NCBI GenBank assembly: GCA_001784435.1
Contig: MFQZ01000006.1
Span: 1 to 6,861 of the forward strand
DNA length: 6,861 nt
Direction of reading: 5' to 3'
DNA from: Candidatus Magasanikbacteria bacterium RIFOXYC2_FULL_42_28
GTDB taxonomy: Bacteria; Patescibacteria; ABY1; Magasanikbacterales; GWA2-37-8
Shown here: one piece after another, positions 6,328-6,861 of the stretch
Layout: the number at the start of each line of letters is the position of its first letter
Position numbering within the stretch: position 1 is the first letter of the stretch
Notes under the pieces: generated by a model
The model's input: the letters and a program-made list of their open reading frames with translations, nothing else
Databases searched by the model: none
Told to the model about the DNA's origin: nothing
Translations under genes and position numbers: made by a program

Positions 6328-6577
6328 ACGGGTCGGGTGGTGATAATATCCGTCCAAAACTTTGGTAAAAAACCGCAGTAATCCAAAGTGCGCCGGTCGC
6401 GCTATACAAACCCAAACGGGTATGGATATTACTCAACACGGTGGGGTTCAAGTGTGTTAGTTCGCGCCACACATTTCTTCCAATTTAATTATGGAAATAT
6501 TTTTGTGTTTTATAGACGCGTCAACTTTGCGGTAGCCCGCTCCAAGGCCGGTGGCTATTCACCGCGATTGTAAATCT
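6328..6577. other. Non-coding region upstream of TR, likely DGR RNA leader
   Basis: No convincing gene is present on either strand across these 250 bp; the open frames here lack family-like sequence. On the minus strand a weak promoter pair, TTGAAC (6446-6451) and TATCCA (6423-6428) with 17-nt spacing, would start an RNA near 6416, about 90 nt before TR. This is only a candidate. Upstream homology between TR and the targets ends at 6327, so this is not a decayed target gene as far as I can see. Confidence 0.3.
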
Positions 6578-6650
6578 GTCATTACGAGCGAAGCGAAGCA
6601 ATCTAACATTGAGATTGCCACGTCGCCCCTTTGGGTCTCCTCGCAATGAC
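6578..6650. repeat. Palindromic interspersed repeat (MITE-like), possible terminator
   Basis: The ends gtcattacgag (6578-6588) and ctcgcaatgac (6640-6650) are inverted repeats with one mismatch. Inner parts agcaatct and agattgcc also pair, so the 73-nt element folds into a long imperfect hairpin. It resembles the dispersed palindromic family with gtcattgcgag ends and gcaatct cores that I recall from many bacterial genomes. It has no coding capacity. It lies 4 bp from the end of the target-2 inverted repeat and could act as that gene's transcription terminator. Confidence 0.75.
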
Positions 6651-6680
6651 AAAGTAAAAAAACCAAAACCAAAATAAAAA

Positions 6681-6861
6681 TCAATCCCCAAACTCCAATT
6701 TCTGCCCCAACCCCACCGCGGAGCGACAACCGATGTCGGAATCCTGATTCCACGGATCGCCCCCGCCCAAGTTCGCCCGCCGACCGCCGCGATACCAGCA
6801 GCCGTAGCCCAAGTAGCCAGAAGCGGGCAAATACGAACCGAGTAAAAAGGTGACACTGCCT
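6681..6861 (-). CDS. DGR target protein 2, C-terminal end (5' end outside the window)
   Basis: This is the last 59 complete codons of a second target gene, ending at TGA 6681-6683. The sequence before VR (GSVTFLLGSYLPASGYLG) and the tail (GLGQKLEFGD) are identical to target 1. The variable part reads YGCWYRGGRRANLGGGDPW and then NQDSDIGCRSAV. Both genes are thus recent paralogues, or share a mobile 3' module, and are diversified independently by one TR. A C-type-lectin-like fold is inferred from DGR biology, since the rest of the protein is outside the window. The gene points toward TR and the RT operon, so TR lies downstream of its stop on the same strand, as in many DGRs. Confidence 0.85.
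   Translation of the reverse strand, partial: GSVTFLLGSYLPASGYLGYGCWYRGGRRANLGGGDPWNQDSDIGCRSAVGLGQKLEFGD
6702..6733 (-). other. IMH-like end of VR2
   Basis: This is the same segment as 171-202 and is identical to it: an A-free GC-rich stretch (6714-6733) followed by gggttggggcag (6702-6713), which differs from TR at five positions. Its role in priming or recognition is inferred from phage BPP-1. Confidence 0.7.
6714..6816 (-). repeat. DGR variable repeat VR2 (in target 2)
   Basis: It aligns to TR over 103 nt with no gaps. There are 16 differences, all at TR adenines (11 A to G, 5 A to T, none A to C). Thirteen adenines are altered in both VRs and nine of those carry the same new base, so the two copies probably share some history. 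Confidence 0.97.

Larger units (their letters stand above)
6655..6861 (-). repeat. Long inverted repeat, right copy (3' end of target 2)
   Basis: This is the reverse-complement partner of 43-249, with the same 207 nt apart from 15 differences confined to VR. It is cut by the right window edge, so its upstream extent is unknown. On its other side homology stops at 6655, next to the palindromic element. Confidence 0.95.

Noticed and set aside
6129..6472. Open frames on minus running through TR
   Set aside because: TR is open in several frames because it is a stop-poor template. Upstream and downstream residues show no family resemblance, and the frame runs antisense through avd.
6441..6475. 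GGTTCAA motif resembling a tRNA T-loop
   Set aside because: The flanking bases do not pair as a T-stem and no acceptor, D or anticodon arm can be built around it.
6388..6573. 61-codon open frame on plus in the TR leader
   Set aside because: No ribosome site, no recognisable motif and odd composition; it is better explained as non-coding leader DNA.
1..6861. CRISPR array, toxin-antitoxin pair or transposase
   Set aside because: No regularly spaced short repeats, no small gene pair and no transposase-like motifs were found. The DUF4143 ATPase alone is not evidence of a toxin-antitoxin system.

Overview
The window is a nearly complete diversity-generating retroelement (DGR) locus with ordinary-looking cellular genes beside it. 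It is AT-rich and uses the standard code: TGA, TAA and TAG all serve as stops, and TGA ends avd and both target genes. Recognisable Shine-Dalgarno sites are scarce, genes are packed with tiny gaps or overlaps, and a DUF4143 ATPase sits next to a very long protein of unknown function. DGRs are unusually common in candidate-phyla-radiation bacteria (Patescibacteria). That makes a Patescibacteria-like genome the best guess, but it is an inference, because no taxonomic marker gene is present.

Layout, left to right. (1) 2-223 (+): C-terminal end of DGR target gene 1, carrying variable repeat VR1 (88-190). (2) 224-381: intergenic DNA with a perfect-consensus sigma-70 promoter and an AT-rich palindrome over its -10. 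(3) 382-1695 (+): AAA_14/DUF4143 ATPase. (4) 1686-1718: palindrome between convergent genes, a likely bidirectional terminator. (5) 1709-4885 (-): 1058-residue protein of unknown function, overlapping the end of the reverse transcriptase (RT) gene by 8 bp. (6) 4878-5892 (-): DGR RT, split into two reading frames by a 21-nt dinucleotide repeat at 5318-5338. (7) 5876-6220 (+): avd, the four-helix-bundle accessory gene, divergent from RT and overlapping its start. (8) 6225-6327 (-): template repeat TR. (9) 6328-6577: leader region with no convincing gene. (10) 6578-6650: palindromic interspersed repeat. (11) 6681-6861 (-): C-terminal end of target gene 2, with VR2 (6714-6816).

How the parts work together. 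TR and each VR align over 103 nt without gaps. VR1 differs from TR at 21 positions and VR2 at 16, and every difference lies at a TR adenine. This is the signature of DGR mutagenic retrohoming: TR RNA is copied by RT with Avd, adenines are randomised, and the cDNA replaces the VR at the 3' end of a target gene. One TR therefore serves at least two targets, placed as an inverted pair at the two ends of the window.

The most unusual feature is the RT. Its two halves are in different frames and join exactly at the (GA)n tract (minus strand). Gaining one unit or losing two restores a full RT of about 338 residues, which suggests slipped-strand phase variation that switches hypermutation on and off. 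A sequencing or assembly error in the tract is the main alternative. Also notable are avd inverted between TR and RT, a TR in which adenine mutagenesis cannot create a stop codon, and inverted target ends that could recombine.
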